The translations under genes and the position numbers were made by a program. The notes beneath the pieces are model-generated. The model made no database searches. It was not told the origin of the DNA and worked only from the letters and a program-made list of their open reading frames with translations. From NCBI GenBank assembly GCA_000406005.1, contig ASZN01000006.1, forward strand, positions 43,194 to 107,193: a stretch of 64,000 bases of DNA, written 5' to 3'. The DNA is from Candidatus Poribacteria bacterium WGA-3G (GTDB lineage: Bacteria > Poribacteria > WGA-4E > WGA-3G). Shown here in pieces: positions 24,784 through 33,743 of the stretch. How positions within the stretch are numbered: the first letter of the stretch is position 1; each line of letters opens with the position of its first letter.

Positions 24784-26637
24784 CTACGCCTCTCTACTCA
24801 TTTCAATTAAATGTGCACCTTCGAGTCCTGAACGGACATCTTCATCGTAACTCGTTACAACGACTTGGTGTTCCTCGGCGAGTTGACGAATGAAGTCTAC
24901 CATCAAGGTCTTCCGTTCGCCATCTAAATGGAGCGTTGGATCGTCTAATACGAAGAATCCTGGATTTCCCAAAACTCTGGCGAGTGCGACTTTGAAGCAG
25001 AGATAGAGGAACATCTTCTCGCTACCGCTGAGCAGCATCAGACTCCGATCTGCGCCATCTATGCTCAGAGAAGGGAGGAGATGTTCGCGTTGTAAGTCAA
25101 CACGGGTTTCCCCGAAAAGCTGCATTTTGTCAATCCAGTGATGCAATTCGTCTTCAGCGGGTTTAAGGATCTGCTGTTGGAGTGTTTCAATGGTCTTATC
25201 GATTCCGGTGCAGGCGAGCTCTAAACTCAGGAGCGTCTTTTCAACTTTCGCAGCATCAAGATTTGCGCGTTGGAGTGCGCCGAGTCTATCTAAACGGACG
25301 GCTTCTTCTTGCTTGAGTTTATCGAGTTTTTTACGTTCGCTGTCAATTTGGGATTTTAATTGCTGTTTGTCAACGGTTGTTAGGGTATCAGAAAGGCTTT
25401 GTGCGTTCTGTTGGGTGCCAGTCTCTCTTAATCGGGATGAGAGTGCGTTAAGCTCCGTCTGAATTTTATCAATGTCCTGAGCACGCTGTTTGTATTGCGT
25501 TGAACGAGCTTGTAGTGCTTGGAGCCGTTGTTCAAGTTCACGACGACTTTCTAAATTCTTGGTTTCTGTTTCCAACGACTGCTTGTGCGTTTCCAATTCT
25601 GTACTGCGCTGCGATTTCTCTTCTCCTTTCTCGTCAACTATCCGTTGAATGACCTCTTGTTCAACTTCCTGATGACAGGTTGGACAGTGTTGTTCGCCAC
25701 TTTCGAGTAAAGTGCGGAGTGTATTACAGACAGTTGTCAACGCTTCAATTTCAGATTCAAGTCGTCCGATTTGCTGTATTAATTTCTCCCGTTTCGTCTC
25801 CAATCCGGTGGATTCTTGAATCGCTTTCTCGATTGTAGCAATTATCTGTCGGAGATGCGCGGCATCGTTAAAACCGCTCAGGGTTTCGTTCTGCTGATGC
25901 GTGAGTGTGTCCAACTGTTTTTGGAGACGGTTTTGGTGCTGTACCCATTCTGCGACAAGTGCAGAATCACTCGTTTCGGCACCGTAGGCGGTTTCCAAGT
26001 CTTTGAGTTTCGCTTCAATCCGTGCGATCTCGGTTTCACTCGCGTTCTGTGCGCTATAGCGCAAACTATTCTGATGTGCGCGAATCCTGCCTTGTTCACG
26101 TCTGGCAATCCGACGCGTGTCAATGAACCGTTGTCGTACCTCTATCAATCTGTCGATACCGAGAAGCGTATGGAGGATATCGCGTCGAGTCGCGGATTGG
26201 CGCGCGAGGAATTCAAAGATCTCACCTTCTCGGAGGAATGTTGTGAGTGCGAGTTGCTCATGAACGATACTAAACCGTTCTTGTAACATCGATTCCGTTG
26301 CCCGAATACGCTTATCATCGAACAGGACATGCCACGCGTCTTCTTTTTCATAACGGAGTAGTGTCCGTTTTTCGGTGCCTCGGAAGAGTTGATAGCGTTC
26401 GTCATTAACAATAAATTGGATACCTGCAGTCCCACTATAGGCTTTCGGGTTCTTCATGGCTGAGGCATCGACACGTGGTACAATCGGTTTCCCCGTTAAC
26501 GTAAAGAAGATAGCGTTGACGAGCGTGCTTTTTCCGCTGAAATTGGGACCGAAAATGAGGTTGATACCGTCATGGAGATCAAAATCCTGCTCTTGGAAAC
26601 AGCCGAAACTCCTAAGACGGATCCGTTCTAACAACAT
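24784..26637 (-). CDS. Rad50/SbcC-like zinc-hook ATPase
   Basis: About 617 residues. Walker A GPNFSGKST lies at about 30-38. A coiled-coil arm carries a zinc hook CPTCHQEV near 316, a second coil follows, then the ABC signature LSGSEKMFLYLC near 535 and Walker B FFVLDDPTLHLD near 562. This is a Rad50/SbcC-like DNA end-tethering ATPase with short arms. The start is the ATG at 26637, with AAGGA 8 nt upstream, 1 nt past the stop of the 68-residue gene. The Mre11/SbcD partner nuclease expected beside such a gene is not in the window. Confidence 0.85.
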   Translation of the reverse strand: MLLERIRLRSFGCFQEQDFDLHDGINLIFGPNFSGKSTLVNAIFFTLTGKPIVPRVDASAMKNPKAYSGTAGIQFIVNDERYQLFRGTEKRTLLRYEKEDAWHVLFDDKRIRATESMLQERFSIVHEQLALTTFLREGEIFEFLARQSATRRDILHTLLGIDRLIEVRQRFIDTRRIARREQGRIRAHQNSLRYSAQNASETEIARIEAKLKDLETAYGAETSDSALVAEWVQHQNRLQKQLDTLTHQQNETLSGFNDAAHLRQIIATIEKAIQESTGLETKREKLIQQIGRLESEIEALTTVCNTLRTLLESGEQHCPTCHQEVEQEVIQRIVDEKGEEKSQRSTELETHKQSLETETKNLESRRELEQRLQALQARSTQYKQRAQDIDKIQTELNALSSRLRETGTQQNAQSLSDTLTTVDKQQLKSQIDSERKKLDKLKQEEAVRLDRLGALQRANLDAAKVEKTLLSLELACTGIDKTIETLQQQILKPAEDELHHWIDKMQLFGETRVDLQREHLLPSLSIDGADRSLMLLSGSEKMFLYLCFKVALARVLGNPGFFVLDDPTLHLDGERKTLMVDFIRQLAEEHQVVVTSYDEDVRSGLEGAHLIEMSREA

Positions 26638-26638
26638 A

Positions 26639-26845
26639 TCAGCTGTCCTTTTTCTCATGAATAAGATCGTAAAGCATCTGTGCCCTGACCTTCTCACGTC
26701 CGTTTTTTAGCGTGAATTCAAACGCACGCACAATTGCATCCAGTTCAGCGGGGCCCAGGGTTTTATATTTCTCATCACGCTGAATAAGTGCCTCAATTTC
26801 TCGTTTATAGATGTTTCGTGTTTCGTTTTCAAGGGAGATGTCCAT
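26639..26845 (-). CDS. Small charged helical protein upstream of the Rad50-like gene
   Basis: A 68-residue, probably all-helical protein (NETRNIYKREIEALIQRDEKYKTLGPAELDA ... REKVRAQMLYDLIHEKKDS; broken here for length). No family is recognised. GGAG lies 10 nt before the ATG, it starts 16 nt after the aminotransferase stop, and its stop lies 1 nt from the Rad50-like start, so coupling is likely. By position it could be a small regulator or structural partner of the Rad50-like ATPase, or a recruited leader; this is inference. Confidence 0.6.
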   Translation of the reverse strand: MDISLENETRNIYKREIEALIQRDEKYKTLGPAELDAIVRAFEFTLKNGREKVRAQMLYDLIHEKKDS

Positions 26846-26861
26846 ATCTGTGTCGCTCCGT

Positions 26862-28094
26862 TCAAATTTTGGCTTTAATTTTCATCAAGCGTTCGCAGGC
26901 TTCGGCGAGGAGGTCATCCGCCATACTAAACATAAATCTGAATTTCGTTCTACCGAGCTGCGAACGGCTGTAGAAACTGGAACCCGGCACACCGCCGACC
27001 CCGATTTCTTTGACAAGCCAGTGTGCAAACGCTGTATCGTCAGGAAATCCGAAATCGGTGATGTCCGTCATAATGTAATATGCACCCTCTGGTTGATGAC
27101 AACGGAACCCGGCTTTTGTAAGGTTGTCCACGAGAAACTTGCGATTTTTATCATATTTTGCTACCAGTGTTTTATGGTAACTCGGTGGTAAATTGAGGGC
27201 AACGACTCCGGCACGTTGAAGCGGATGCGGTGCACCGACGGTGAGGAAGTCGTGCATCTTACGGATAGCATCGGTTAAGACTTGCGGTGCGATGACGTAG
27301 CCTAACCGCCATCCTGTCATCGAATACGCTTTGCTCAAGCCGGAGACGGTAATTGTCCGCTCCCGCATCTGCGGTAACGATCCGATACTGATATGCGATT
27401 TTTCGTCGTAGATCATGTGCTCATAGATTTCATCGGTAATCGCGAGGCAGTCGTACGCACAGCAGAGATCGGCAATTTCTTGAAGTTCGTTTTGCGTAAA
27501 GACCTTACCGAGCGGGTTATTTGGGGTGTTTATGACAATCGCCTTTGTGTTGACGGAAAATGCGTCTCGGAGTTCGGTGGGGTCATAAGTAAAATGGATA
27601 GTGCCATCGGATGTTTCGGTCTCTTGCAATGCGACATAGACGGGTTCTGCGCCAGAGATAATCGTATCGGGTCCGTAGTTTTCATAAAACGGTTCAAAGA
27701 TGATAATCTCGTCGCCGGGGTTGATAATAGCGAGGAGTGCGGAGAGCATCCCTTCCGTTGAACCACAGGTAACAGTAACATTTCTGTCCGGGTCTGTAGG
27801 AATAGCGTTAAACGCTGTCATCTTCTGTGCGATTGCCTCTCGAAACGGTGGTGCGCCCCACGTAATGCTATACTGATTGTAGCCTTCTTGGATAGCCGCG
27901 ATCGCAGCGGTTTTGACTTCGGGAGGTGGCTGGTACGCCGGTGTACCTTGCGATAGATTAATCGCATTATGGCGCAGGCAGAGCTGCGTCATACCACGGA
28001 TGACGGATTCGCTAAAGCGGGTGGATTTATCTGAGAGCTTAGATTGAACGGTAATTTTGGATGTCCTTTTTAGTGTGGTCGTATAAATGAACAC
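26862..28094 (-). CDS. PLP-dependent class I/II aminotransferase
   Basis: A 410-residue fold-type I aminotransferase related to aspartate/methionine/kynurenine aminotransferases. It has NLSQGTPAYQPPPEV, the substrate-site NTPNNPLGKV, ITDEIYEHMIYD, the PLP lysine in SGLSKAYSMTGW (Lys255), and the C-terminal Arg region. It transfers an amino group between an amino acid and a 2-oxo acid; the specific substrate is not readable. The start is a GTG at 28094, 1 nt after the O-methyltransferase stop, so the two are translationally coupled. Confidence 0.9.
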   Translation of the reverse strand: MFIYTTTLKRTSKITVQSKLSDKSTRFSESVIRGMTQLCLRHNAINLSQGTPAYQPPPEVKTAAIAAIQEGYNQYSITWGAPPFREAIAQKMTAFNAIPTDPDRNVTVTCGSTEGMLSALLAIINPGDEIIIFEPFYENYGPDTIISGAEPVYVALQETETSDGTIHFTYDPTELRDAFSVNTKAIVINTPNNPLGKVFTQNELQEIADLCCAYDCLAITDEIYEHMIYDEKSHISIGSLPQMRERTITVSGLSKAYSMTGWRLGYVIAPQVLTDAIRKMHDFLTVGAPHPLQRAGVVALNLPPSYHKTLVAKYDKNRKFLVDNLTKAGFRCHQPEGAYYIMTDITDFGFPDDTAFAHWLVKEIGVGGVPGSSFYSRSQLGRTKFRFMFSMADDLLAEACERLMKIKAKI

Positions 28095-28095
28095 G

Positions 28096-28647
28096 CTACA
28101 TTCCGGTTTTGTAACTTAAAATGATCCCGTCGTCCAAAGGGATATCGACGGAATGTAGTTGTGGCGTGCTAAAGACGAATTCGACATAGTCGGGCATTTC
28201 GTCGCGCATCGTAACGGTATCATCGGCGACGATTAAACCGCCGGGACGAATGTTTGGCAATGCCAATTCCAGATAGCGTCGGTATTCGTTTTTCTCTGCG
28301 TCAAGGAACACAAGATCAAAGATCGCGGCACATTTCGGTATCTCGTCGAGTGCATTTCCGACGCGGACATCAACGATATTGTCTAATCCGGCTTCCTGAA
28401 GATGTGCTTCTGCTTCGGCTGCACGCGTCGGGTCAAACTCGAATGTGATGAGTCTACCGCCTGTCTCCTTCAATGCTGCGGCGATCCAAATTGCGGAATA
28501 TCCGTTACTCGTTCCGATTTCAAGCACATTTTGTGCACGAATAGAACGGATCAGAATAGAGAGAAACTGACCGTTTTCGGGTGCGATGTTGGTATATTCT
28601 CTTGCTGTTTTTTCGAGCCGTTTTAAAACGGATTCGTATTGTTCCAT
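28096..28647 (-). CDS. Class I SAM-dependent O-methyltransferase (catechol-type)
   Basis: A 183-residue SAM-dependent methyltransferase. Motif I is VLEIGTSNGYSAIWIA, then FEFDPTRAAEA, and FDLVFLDAEKNEY carries the metal-binding Asp; IVADDTV follows. This is the PF01596 pattern of metal-dependent O-methyltransferases acting on hydroxylated small molecules. It is shorter than the usual 210-220 residues, lacking part of the N-terminal helices. It is coupled to the aminotransferase. The start overlaps the end of a truncated LamG reading frame. Confidence 0.85.
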   Translation of the reverse strand: MEQYESVLKRLEKTAREYTNIAPENGQFLSILIRSIRAQNVLEIGTSNGYSAIWIAAALKETGGRLITFEFDPTRAAEAEAHLQEAGLDNIVDVRVGNALDEIPKCAAIFDLVFLDAEKNEYRRYLELALPNIRPGGLIVADDTVTMRDEMPDYVEFVFSTPQLHSVDIPLDDGIILSYKTGM

Positions 28648-28811
28648 AGTATTAGGTGGTCTGATAGTTTTAAATAGAGAGAGGCTACAAAAGTTGTTTT
28701 ACCGTCTCCTTCGTCAAGCGGCATGTACAAAACAAGCCCTTCCAGCAAATCGGCAGCGGCATAAGTCGTACAAACCGCGACACAGATTAGGATAAGAAGC
28801 AGTTGTTTCAT
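28623..28811 (-). pseudogene. Truncated LamG-type secreted protein, 5' fragment
   Basis: A 62-residue frame with an excellent ribosome site (GGAGG, 6-nt spacing), a clean signal peptide (MKQLLLILICVAVCTTYAAA) and the first strand of a LamG/concanavalin-like domain (LVLYMPLDEGDGKT). It then loses similarity and stops inside the O-methyltransferase start. Full-length relatives continue for 150 or more residues. It is probably a gene fragment left after a deletion or rearrangement; it may still be expressed. Confidence 0.6.
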
Positions 28812-28924
28812 ACGTTACCTCCAAATAGGTGATAATTAATTTATGCACAATATTATGGTAAATCCAGTAATTACTTATACACTCATATTGTTGTGTGAAT
28901 GTATGAAGTTCGTTCTCACGGAGG

Positions 28925-28950
28925 CACAGGCTAACGGTTTCCTATGCTAC
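28925..28950. repeat. Dispersed palindromic repeat (family 3)
   Basis: cacaggctaac then ggtttcctatgctac; the reverse complement reads gtagcatagg...gttagcctgtg. Related copies lie at 33626-33648 and 38057-38078. Confidence 0.6.
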
Positions 28951-29015
28951 AAGTGTAAATATATTTTCGGATTCCACTATAACATTGATTAGACAAGTTG
29001 TCAAGACATCTACAT

Positions 29016-29852
29016 CTATTGGAATAGTTGCCAACTCCTACCGGGGAGATCCGCACGAAATACCTCTATATTTCCACGGTCTGCCATTGTGACATAGCAG
29101 GTACATCCGTCGGGACCACCGAAAGCGATGTTCGAGCAGAGCTTACCTGTTAGTTCGACTTCCAATAGTACTTCGCCTTCAGGTGAGAGTTTCGCGACTG
29201 TACCTTTGCCGTGCCGAGTGATATAGAGATTCCCGTCAATATCGCAGCGCATCCCGTCCATATTGAAATCGGGAAACTGAATGCGTAACCGTTTATTGCG
29301 AATCTGACCGTCAGGTGAGAGATCGTAAGCCCAGACGTTGCGTTGTGCGGATTCGTTGACATACAACATCTTTTCATCGGGACTCACCTCGATCCCGTTG
29401 GTCGTACCCATATCCGTTTCGAGCAGGGTCACGTTACCGTCCGTATCTATTCTCCAAATTTGTCCGGTTGAAGCACCCCAATTCGGATCGCTGGCGTAGA
29501 GGATATCGTTTGCACCGATAGCGAGATCGTTGGGTTGGTTCATTGTCGGTTCGTGTGCATGAACGCTAATTTCCCGTGTCTCCATATCTACCTTGAGGAC
29601 ATTGTGATTGGTGTAGTCAGCGATGAACATGAACCCTTCGCTGTTAAAGCGGATCCCGTTGCCGATGCTACCGGTTGGTAGTTCGACGAATACGCTTTCA
29701 ACACCCTCCGGTGTTACCTGACCGATAGTGTGTTGTCTCTCGTAGTTGACGGCGTATAGATTGCCTTGAGCATCACAAGCGGGTCCCTCAATCCCGGATG
29801 TCCATCCGTTGAGGGGTGTAAATTCTTGGGCGACAAAGAGTTCTTCGTTCAT
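29016..29852 (-). CDS. SMP-30/gluconolactonase/LRE family protein
   Basis: A 278-residue six-bladed propeller of the SMP-30 family. It has GWTSGIEGPACDAQGNLY (the metal-ligand Glu), GNGIRFNSEGFMFIADYTNH, NQPNDLAIG (the Asn-Asp region), TTNGIEVSPDEKMLYVNES and GMRCDIDGNLYIT. Such proteins are divalent-metal lactonases acting on sugar lactones. The start is the ATG at 29852 after AAGGAG; the longer open frame upstream is the antisense-like end of the FIST gene region. It follows the FIST gene and is probably co-transcribed with it. Confidence 0.9.
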   Translation of the reverse strand: MNEELFVAQEFTPLNGWTSGIEGPACDAQGNLYAVNYERQHTIGQVTPEGVESVFVELPTGSIGNGIRFNSEGFMFIADYTNHNVLKVDMETREISVHAHEPTMNQPNDLAIGANDILYASDPNWGASTGQIWRIDTDGNVTLLETDMGTTNGIEVSPDEKMLYVNESAQRNVWAYDLSPDGQIRNKRLRIQFPDFNMDGMRCDIDGNLYITRHGKGTVAKLSPEGEVLLEVELTGKLCSNIAFGGPDGCTCYVTMADRGNIEVFRADLPGRSWQLFQ

Positions 29853-29871
29853 TTTTTTCTCCTTGAAGAAT

Positions 29872-31044
29872 TTAGTTTTCACTACAAAGTACAAACACAC
29901 CGGTATACGCGTGTGCGAAGTTTCGTCCGCCGATAGGTGCGAATTCGGAGTTGCCGAAGAACCCGATGACAGGCAGTCCGGGGAACTGTTCTTGGATAAC
30001 ACTGATGTCGTGATTTGCGGCACCGTAGAGTCCTTTACCCCGTCCTAAACAGTTAAAATAGAGTCCGAAATCGGGGGGATGCTGCTCGGTTTTCTCAGCT
30101 AATTTTGAAATAATCGTTCGGATCTCCTCGGCGGCGGCGCGCGGATTGCGAAGGTGAAACTGCACGAGTTGCCCCTCTTTTACCTCTTCGGATACTGCGA
30201 TCGCTGCGTGTTCCTCATTGATACCGATAAGGTTACGGATAAGAAAATCGCCACGCGACGGGTTGCTGTTTTCATTGTCCATAGCGATCCCAATAAAGAC
30301 TGTGCCACCGGATTGGCGAATGTCGTCCTGTGTCAGAAGTTTCAGAACGTTTTTAAAATTCTCGAGTGCCGGTTCACCATCTATCTCAAAGATAACGCGA
30401 CCGTCGGCTTTTGTGACTTCCCGCGGTTTCCCAATCGGTTGGCATCCCTGTGCCACACCGATCTCCGTTCTGAAATTTCCGGTTAGTAGGAGTCCTGTAA
30501 CGCCGCCTTCGGTCGCTTGTTTCCCTTTCCAGTGATACATCTGTGCGCCGGTCGCGTCGCCGGAAACGGCAGCCCCGACGACAGGAAGCGTCGCTCCGTC
30601 GCTACCGATCTGGCTCACAAGTTCGGCAGGTTCTACAGAGCGAATGTCTGGAAAGATCATGAGTAGCGAGTTATCTTGGCGTTGAGATTGAACGTTCTGC
30701 TGTATCTGTTCTCCTATCTCGGAGGCTGTGCCTTCTGCGATAAACGACACTGCGGAAATTTGTTCACTCCGGAGGACCATTACAGCAAGCGCGGGTTCAT
30801 CTTCAAACTCACCGACTGAAGTCAAGACGCTCATGCCGCTGCATCCGATGAGTTCGTCACAGCTTGAGTAGGCGTGAACTGCTTGATATAACTGCTCATA
30901 TTCTGTCTGATAGTTAATAGTTGCGAATACGATAGCAAGGTCTGCTTTAGCGATCCCAGCGTTTCCCATTGCCGTTCGTGTTGCTTCTTCTGCTGCTCCA
31001 GCAGTGGAGAGGTCATGTGAATGTCCGATACCTACATGAATCAT
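29872..31044 (-). CDS. FIST domain protein
   Basis: A 390-residue protein with FIST N (MIHVGIGHSHDLSTAGAAEEAT through CDELIGCSGMSVL) and FIST C (RNPRAAAEEIRTI, GLYFNCLGRGKGLYG, GFFGNSEFAPIGG). FIST modules are predicted small-ligand sensors, often linked to amino acid sensing and signalling. No output domain is fused here. The start is the ATG at 31044 with GGGAGA upstream; a GTG nine codons earlier is less likely. It is divergent from the plus-strand lactonase at 31251. Confidence 0.88.
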   Translation of the reverse strand: MIHVGIGHSHDLSTAGAAEEATRTAMGNAGIAKADLAIVFATINYQTEYEQLYQAVHAYSSCDELIGCSGMSVLTSVGEFEDEPALAVMVLRSEQISAVSFIAEGTASEIGEQIQQNVQSQRQDNSLLMIFPDIRSVEPAELVSQIGSDGATLPVVGAAVSGDATGAQMYHWKGKQATEGGVTGLLLTGNFRTEIGVAQGCQPIGKPREVTKADGRVIFEIDGEPALENFKNVLKLLTQDDIRQSGGTVFIGIAMDNENSNPSRGDFLIRNLIGINEEHAAIAVSEEVKEGQLVQFHLRNPRAAAEEIRTIISKLAEKTEQHPPDFGLYFNCLGRGKGLYGAANHDISVIQEQFPGLPVIGFFGNSEFAPIGGRNFAHAYTGVFVLCSEN

Positions 31045-31191
31045 CTTTTCTCTCCCGTTCTTTAGGTTCACCTAAGTCGCTTAAATCCTACGAATACCGT
31101 AAGTTACTTAGAGAATAGCATAAACCTCAGAATAGGTCAACTTATTTGCTGGTTTCCGGTTGAGATTTTCTGTATAAAACTTCTTGATTTA

Positions 31192-31200
31192 TGGTATACT
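31192..31200 (+). promoter_or_regulatory. Possible extended -10 promoter for the lactonase gene
   Basis: TGGTATACT matches an extended -10 box (TGnTATACT form), 50 bp before the ATG at 31251. No good -35 box is present at 17 bp. Confidence 0.35.
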
Positions 31201-31250
31201 ATTTGGAATTGAAAGCATTTTGCTATTTATAGGTACTTGGAGGAAGCTGC

Positions 31251-32225
31251 ATGAATACGGCGTCAGAAAGGAAATGGGATGGATCCATTGTCCGCTATCC
31301 CGACCCGGCGATTGAGGTTCTGGACTCCCGTTTTGGGAAATACAAAATAGGTAACGCTGTTGTTGAACGGTTGTGGACAGGTGCGCGTTGGTCGGAGGGA
31401 CCTGTCTGGTTCGGCGATGGTGGGTATTTACTCTGGAGTGATATTCCGAACAATCGGATTCTGAAATGGGAGGAATCCAACGGGCAGGTCAGTGTCTATC
31501 GAAAACCGTCAAACTACAGCAATGGACACACGCGTGATCGCGAGGGACGGCTCATCAGTTGTGAACACGGTGCACGCCGCGTCACACGAACGGAGCATGA
31601 TGGAACGATTACCGTGCTGCTCGGAACCTTTGATGGCAAACCGCTGAATGCGCCGAACGACGTTGCCGTCCACCGCGATGGACATATCTGGTTCACCGAT
31701 CCCGGCTACGGCATTATGCTCAACTACGAAGGGCATATCGCTGAATTTGCGTTACCGACCTGTGTTTATCGACTCAATCCAGACACCGGTGAGGCAACCG
31801 TTGCAACGGATGCGCTCGAAAAACCTAACGGTATCTGTTTCTCACCCGATTATGATAAACTCTATATTGTAGATACTGGTGTTACACATACAGACGGAAC
31901 GCCGCGGTATATCTATGTCTATGATGTTATAGATGGTGAACGTCTCGGCAAGCAAGAGGTATTCTGCGATATGGCACCGGGGATCGCTGACGGAATCCGA
32001 TGCGATGTTGATGGGAATCTATGGGCAAGTGCCGGATGGGTCGGCGACGGATACGACGGTGTACACGTTTTTGCACCAGACGGCACACGTATCGGACAGA
32101 TTCATCTGCCTGAAATCTGTGCGAACCTGTGCTTCGGCGGCGTAAAACGGAACAGGTTATTTATGGCAGGCAGTCAGTCGCTTTATTCGGTATACGTTGA
32201 AGCCCAAGGGGTCCCACTGTTTTAA
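31251..32225 (+). CDS. SMP-30/gluconolactonase family protein
   Basis: A 324-residue propeller lactonase, distinct from the copy at 29016-29852. It has WSEGPVWFGDGGYLLWSDIPNNRIL with the metal-site Glu, SNGHTRDREGRLISCEHGARR, LNAPNDVAVHRDGHIWFTDPGYGI, KPNGICFSPDYDKLYIVDTG and ADGIRCDVDGNLWAS. This is close to classical gluconolactonase, which hydrolyses sugar lactones in carbohydrate catabolism. GGAGG precedes the ATG. A methyltransferase gene follows after 24 nt. Confidence 0.92.
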   Translation: MNTASERKWDGSIVRYPDPAIEVLDSRFGKYKIGNAVVERLWTGARWSEGPVWFGDGGYLLWSDIPNNRILKWEESNGQVSVYRKPSNYSNGHTRDREGRLISCEHGARRVTRTEHDGTITVLLGTFDGKPLNAPNDVAVHRDGHIWFTDPGYGIMLNYEGHIAEFALPTCVYRLNPDTGEATVATDALEKPNGICFSPDYDKLYIVDTGVTHTDGTPRYIYVYDVIDGERLGKQEVFCDMAPGIADGIRCDVDGNLWASAGWVGDGYDGVHVFAPDGTRIGQIHLPEICANLCFGGVKRNRLFMAGSQSLYSVYVEAQGVPLF

Positions 32226-32249
32226 TTTCTCCGTGGAGCGGTAAAACCG

Positions 32250-33062
32250 ATGAGTTCGTTAGAACATATTAACTGCCCAATTTGTGAAAAGGACGACACG
32301 GCATCGCTTTTTGATAAAGATTCGCTGTCCGTGGTTATCTGTCAGCAGTGCCGTTTACGGTATGTAAATCCGAGGGTCAGTCGCCAGATGCTTGAGACGA
32401 CGTACACCGAGACGTACTATCCACCGGATAAAGTAGAACGTATCCACACAGGTAGTATGGAATGGTTGCAGATGACAGAGCGTCTTAGAGAGTTGGAAGC
32501 GCAGCAGCCGGGCAAAGGCCGGCTGTTGGATGTCGGATGTGGTATCGGTACGTTTTTACATCTGGCGCGCGAGCGTGGCTGGGAATCACACGGTATTGAT
32601 CCGTCCAAAAGTGGAAGTGCCTTTGCCAAGGAGCAGTATAAACTCAATGTGCAGTGTGGCTATATCTTTGACGCAGCTTTTCCGTCTGCATATTTCGACG
32701 CGATTACACTTTACCATGTGTTAGAGCATATCTCTGAATTAAATCCGTTTCTCAGTGAGTTGCGTCGTGTTCTGAACCCGAAGAGCGGCACTTTGGTCAT
32801 TGAAGTACCGAATGGCGAGAGTCTACAGAGCCGTTTGCAGAAGGCGGATTGGCCCTATGTCCACCCGCGTGACCATCTCTACTATTTCTCTGCTCACTCT
32901 CTGCCGGCACTACTGGAGAAACACGGATTTCGCGATATCACACTCGGTAAACCGAAGCGCGTAAGTCCGAGGACAGGGTTGCGTTTTATGTTGCGCCAAG
33001 CGGCAACTGCTATGTTGGTTAGATCCCACTTAGGCACTGTGATCCGGGTGTATGCGAGTTAG
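32250..33062 (+). CDS. Class I SAM-dependent methyltransferase with N-terminal zinc ribbon
   Basis: A 270-residue protein. A four-cysteine ribbon (CPICEK and CQQCRLRYVNPR) precedes a Methyltransf_23-type domain with motif I LLDVGCGIGTFLHLA, GIDPSKSG, and YHVLEHISELNPFL. These are typical of methyltransferases acting on sugars, lipids or surface glycans. C-terminal DHLYYFSAHSLPALLEKHGF is also family-typical. The end may be slightly short of the usual membrane-proximal tail. It is probably co-transcribed with the lactonase. Confidence 0.88.
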   Translation: MSSLEHINCPICEKDDTASLFDKDSLSVVICQQCRLRYVNPRVSRQMLETTYTETYYPPDKVERIHTGSMEWLQMTERLRELEAQQPGKGRLLDVGCGIGTFLHLARERGWESHGIDPSKSGSAFAKEQYKLNVQCGYIFDAAFPSAYFDAITLYHVLEHISELNPFLSELRRVLNPKSGTLVIEVPNGESLQSRLQKADWPYVHPRDHLYYFSAHSLPALLEKHGFRDITLGKPKRVSPRTGLRFMLRQAATAMLVRSHLGTVIRVYAS

Positions 33063-33070
33063 GTGTGCCA

Positions 33071-33538
33071 TTAGGAGACCGGTTCTACATAAGAAAACGT
33101 CTGGATGACATCGTTCATAAGGAGCCGCTGCGCGATGGTTTCAACGACTTCAGCATTTAGATCGCCAGCCAGCCAGTATTTATGTCCGGTACGGACGGTG
33201 GTAACGCCTGTGATCCCTAAATCTTGGATACCTTTGACTGTGCTATCACCAACAGCGTCTGTAACACCGGGCTTAAATTGGACTTCTAACGTCCAGTCTT
33301 TTGAACCGTTATCGCGGTTCGCAGAGGTGTAAGTTTGTGTGATCGGGTCTGTGAGGAGTTCCGAACTGATTCTGTCAACGGTTTGTGTATTAAGTGTGCC
33401 TTCAATCCAGTAGACGGTGGCAGTACGGACAGAATCGACACCGCTAATACCGAGATCGGCGATATCTTCAAGAATCCCGTCTCCAACAGTATCAGGGACT
33501 TCAGGTTTATAGTAGACTTCAACTTTCCAGTTTTTCAT
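33071..33538 (-). CDS. Tandem PurS-like domain protein
   Basis: A 155-residue protein made of two homologous halves of about 77 residues, each with the PurS pattern: VYYKPEVPDTVGDGILED ... LGISGVDSVRTATVYWIEG ... LLTDPITQTY, and VQFKPGVTDAVGDSTVKG ... LGITGVTTVRTGHKYWLAG ... LLMNDVIQTF. PurS is a small subunit that holds PurL and PurQ together in FGAM synthase; single PurS proteins are about 80 residues and dimerise. Here the dimer seems to be encoded in one chain. No purL or purQ lies nearby. The ribosome site is weak. Confidence 0.7.
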   Translation of the reverse strand: MKNWKVEVYYKPEVPDTVGDGILEDIADLGISGVDSVRTATVYWIEGTLNTQTVDRISSELLTDPITQTYTSANRDNGSKDWTLEVQFKPGVTDAVGDSTVKGIQDLGITGVTTVRTGHKYWLAGDLNAEVVETIAQRLLMNDVIQTFSYVEPVS

Positions 33539-33592
33539 AAGGTTGTTTGAGGGTTGCTGCCGCTATGAGCGAGGCAATGTTCTTTCAGTGTA

Positions 33593-33711
33593 ATACCATT
33601 TCTGATTTTATTGGTTTCCTCTTATGTAGCATAGACTGTTAGTCTGTGTTCCGGTATGCCCCCGTATTTCATAACATGCGGTAATGCGACAACACTGTTT
33701 AGAAATGGTAT
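33593..33711. repeat. Intergenic palindromic element with 11-bp terminal inverted repeat
   Basis: ataccatttct at 33593-33603 pairs with agaaatggtat at 33701-33711. Inside lies a family 3 repeat (33626-33648) with the stem agact/agtct. It occupies most of the gap between the convergent/divergent neighbours and may be a small mobile or structured element. Confidence 0.5.
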
Positions 33712-33743
33712 AACTTTATAATTTTTGATCGGAAGACGAAAAC

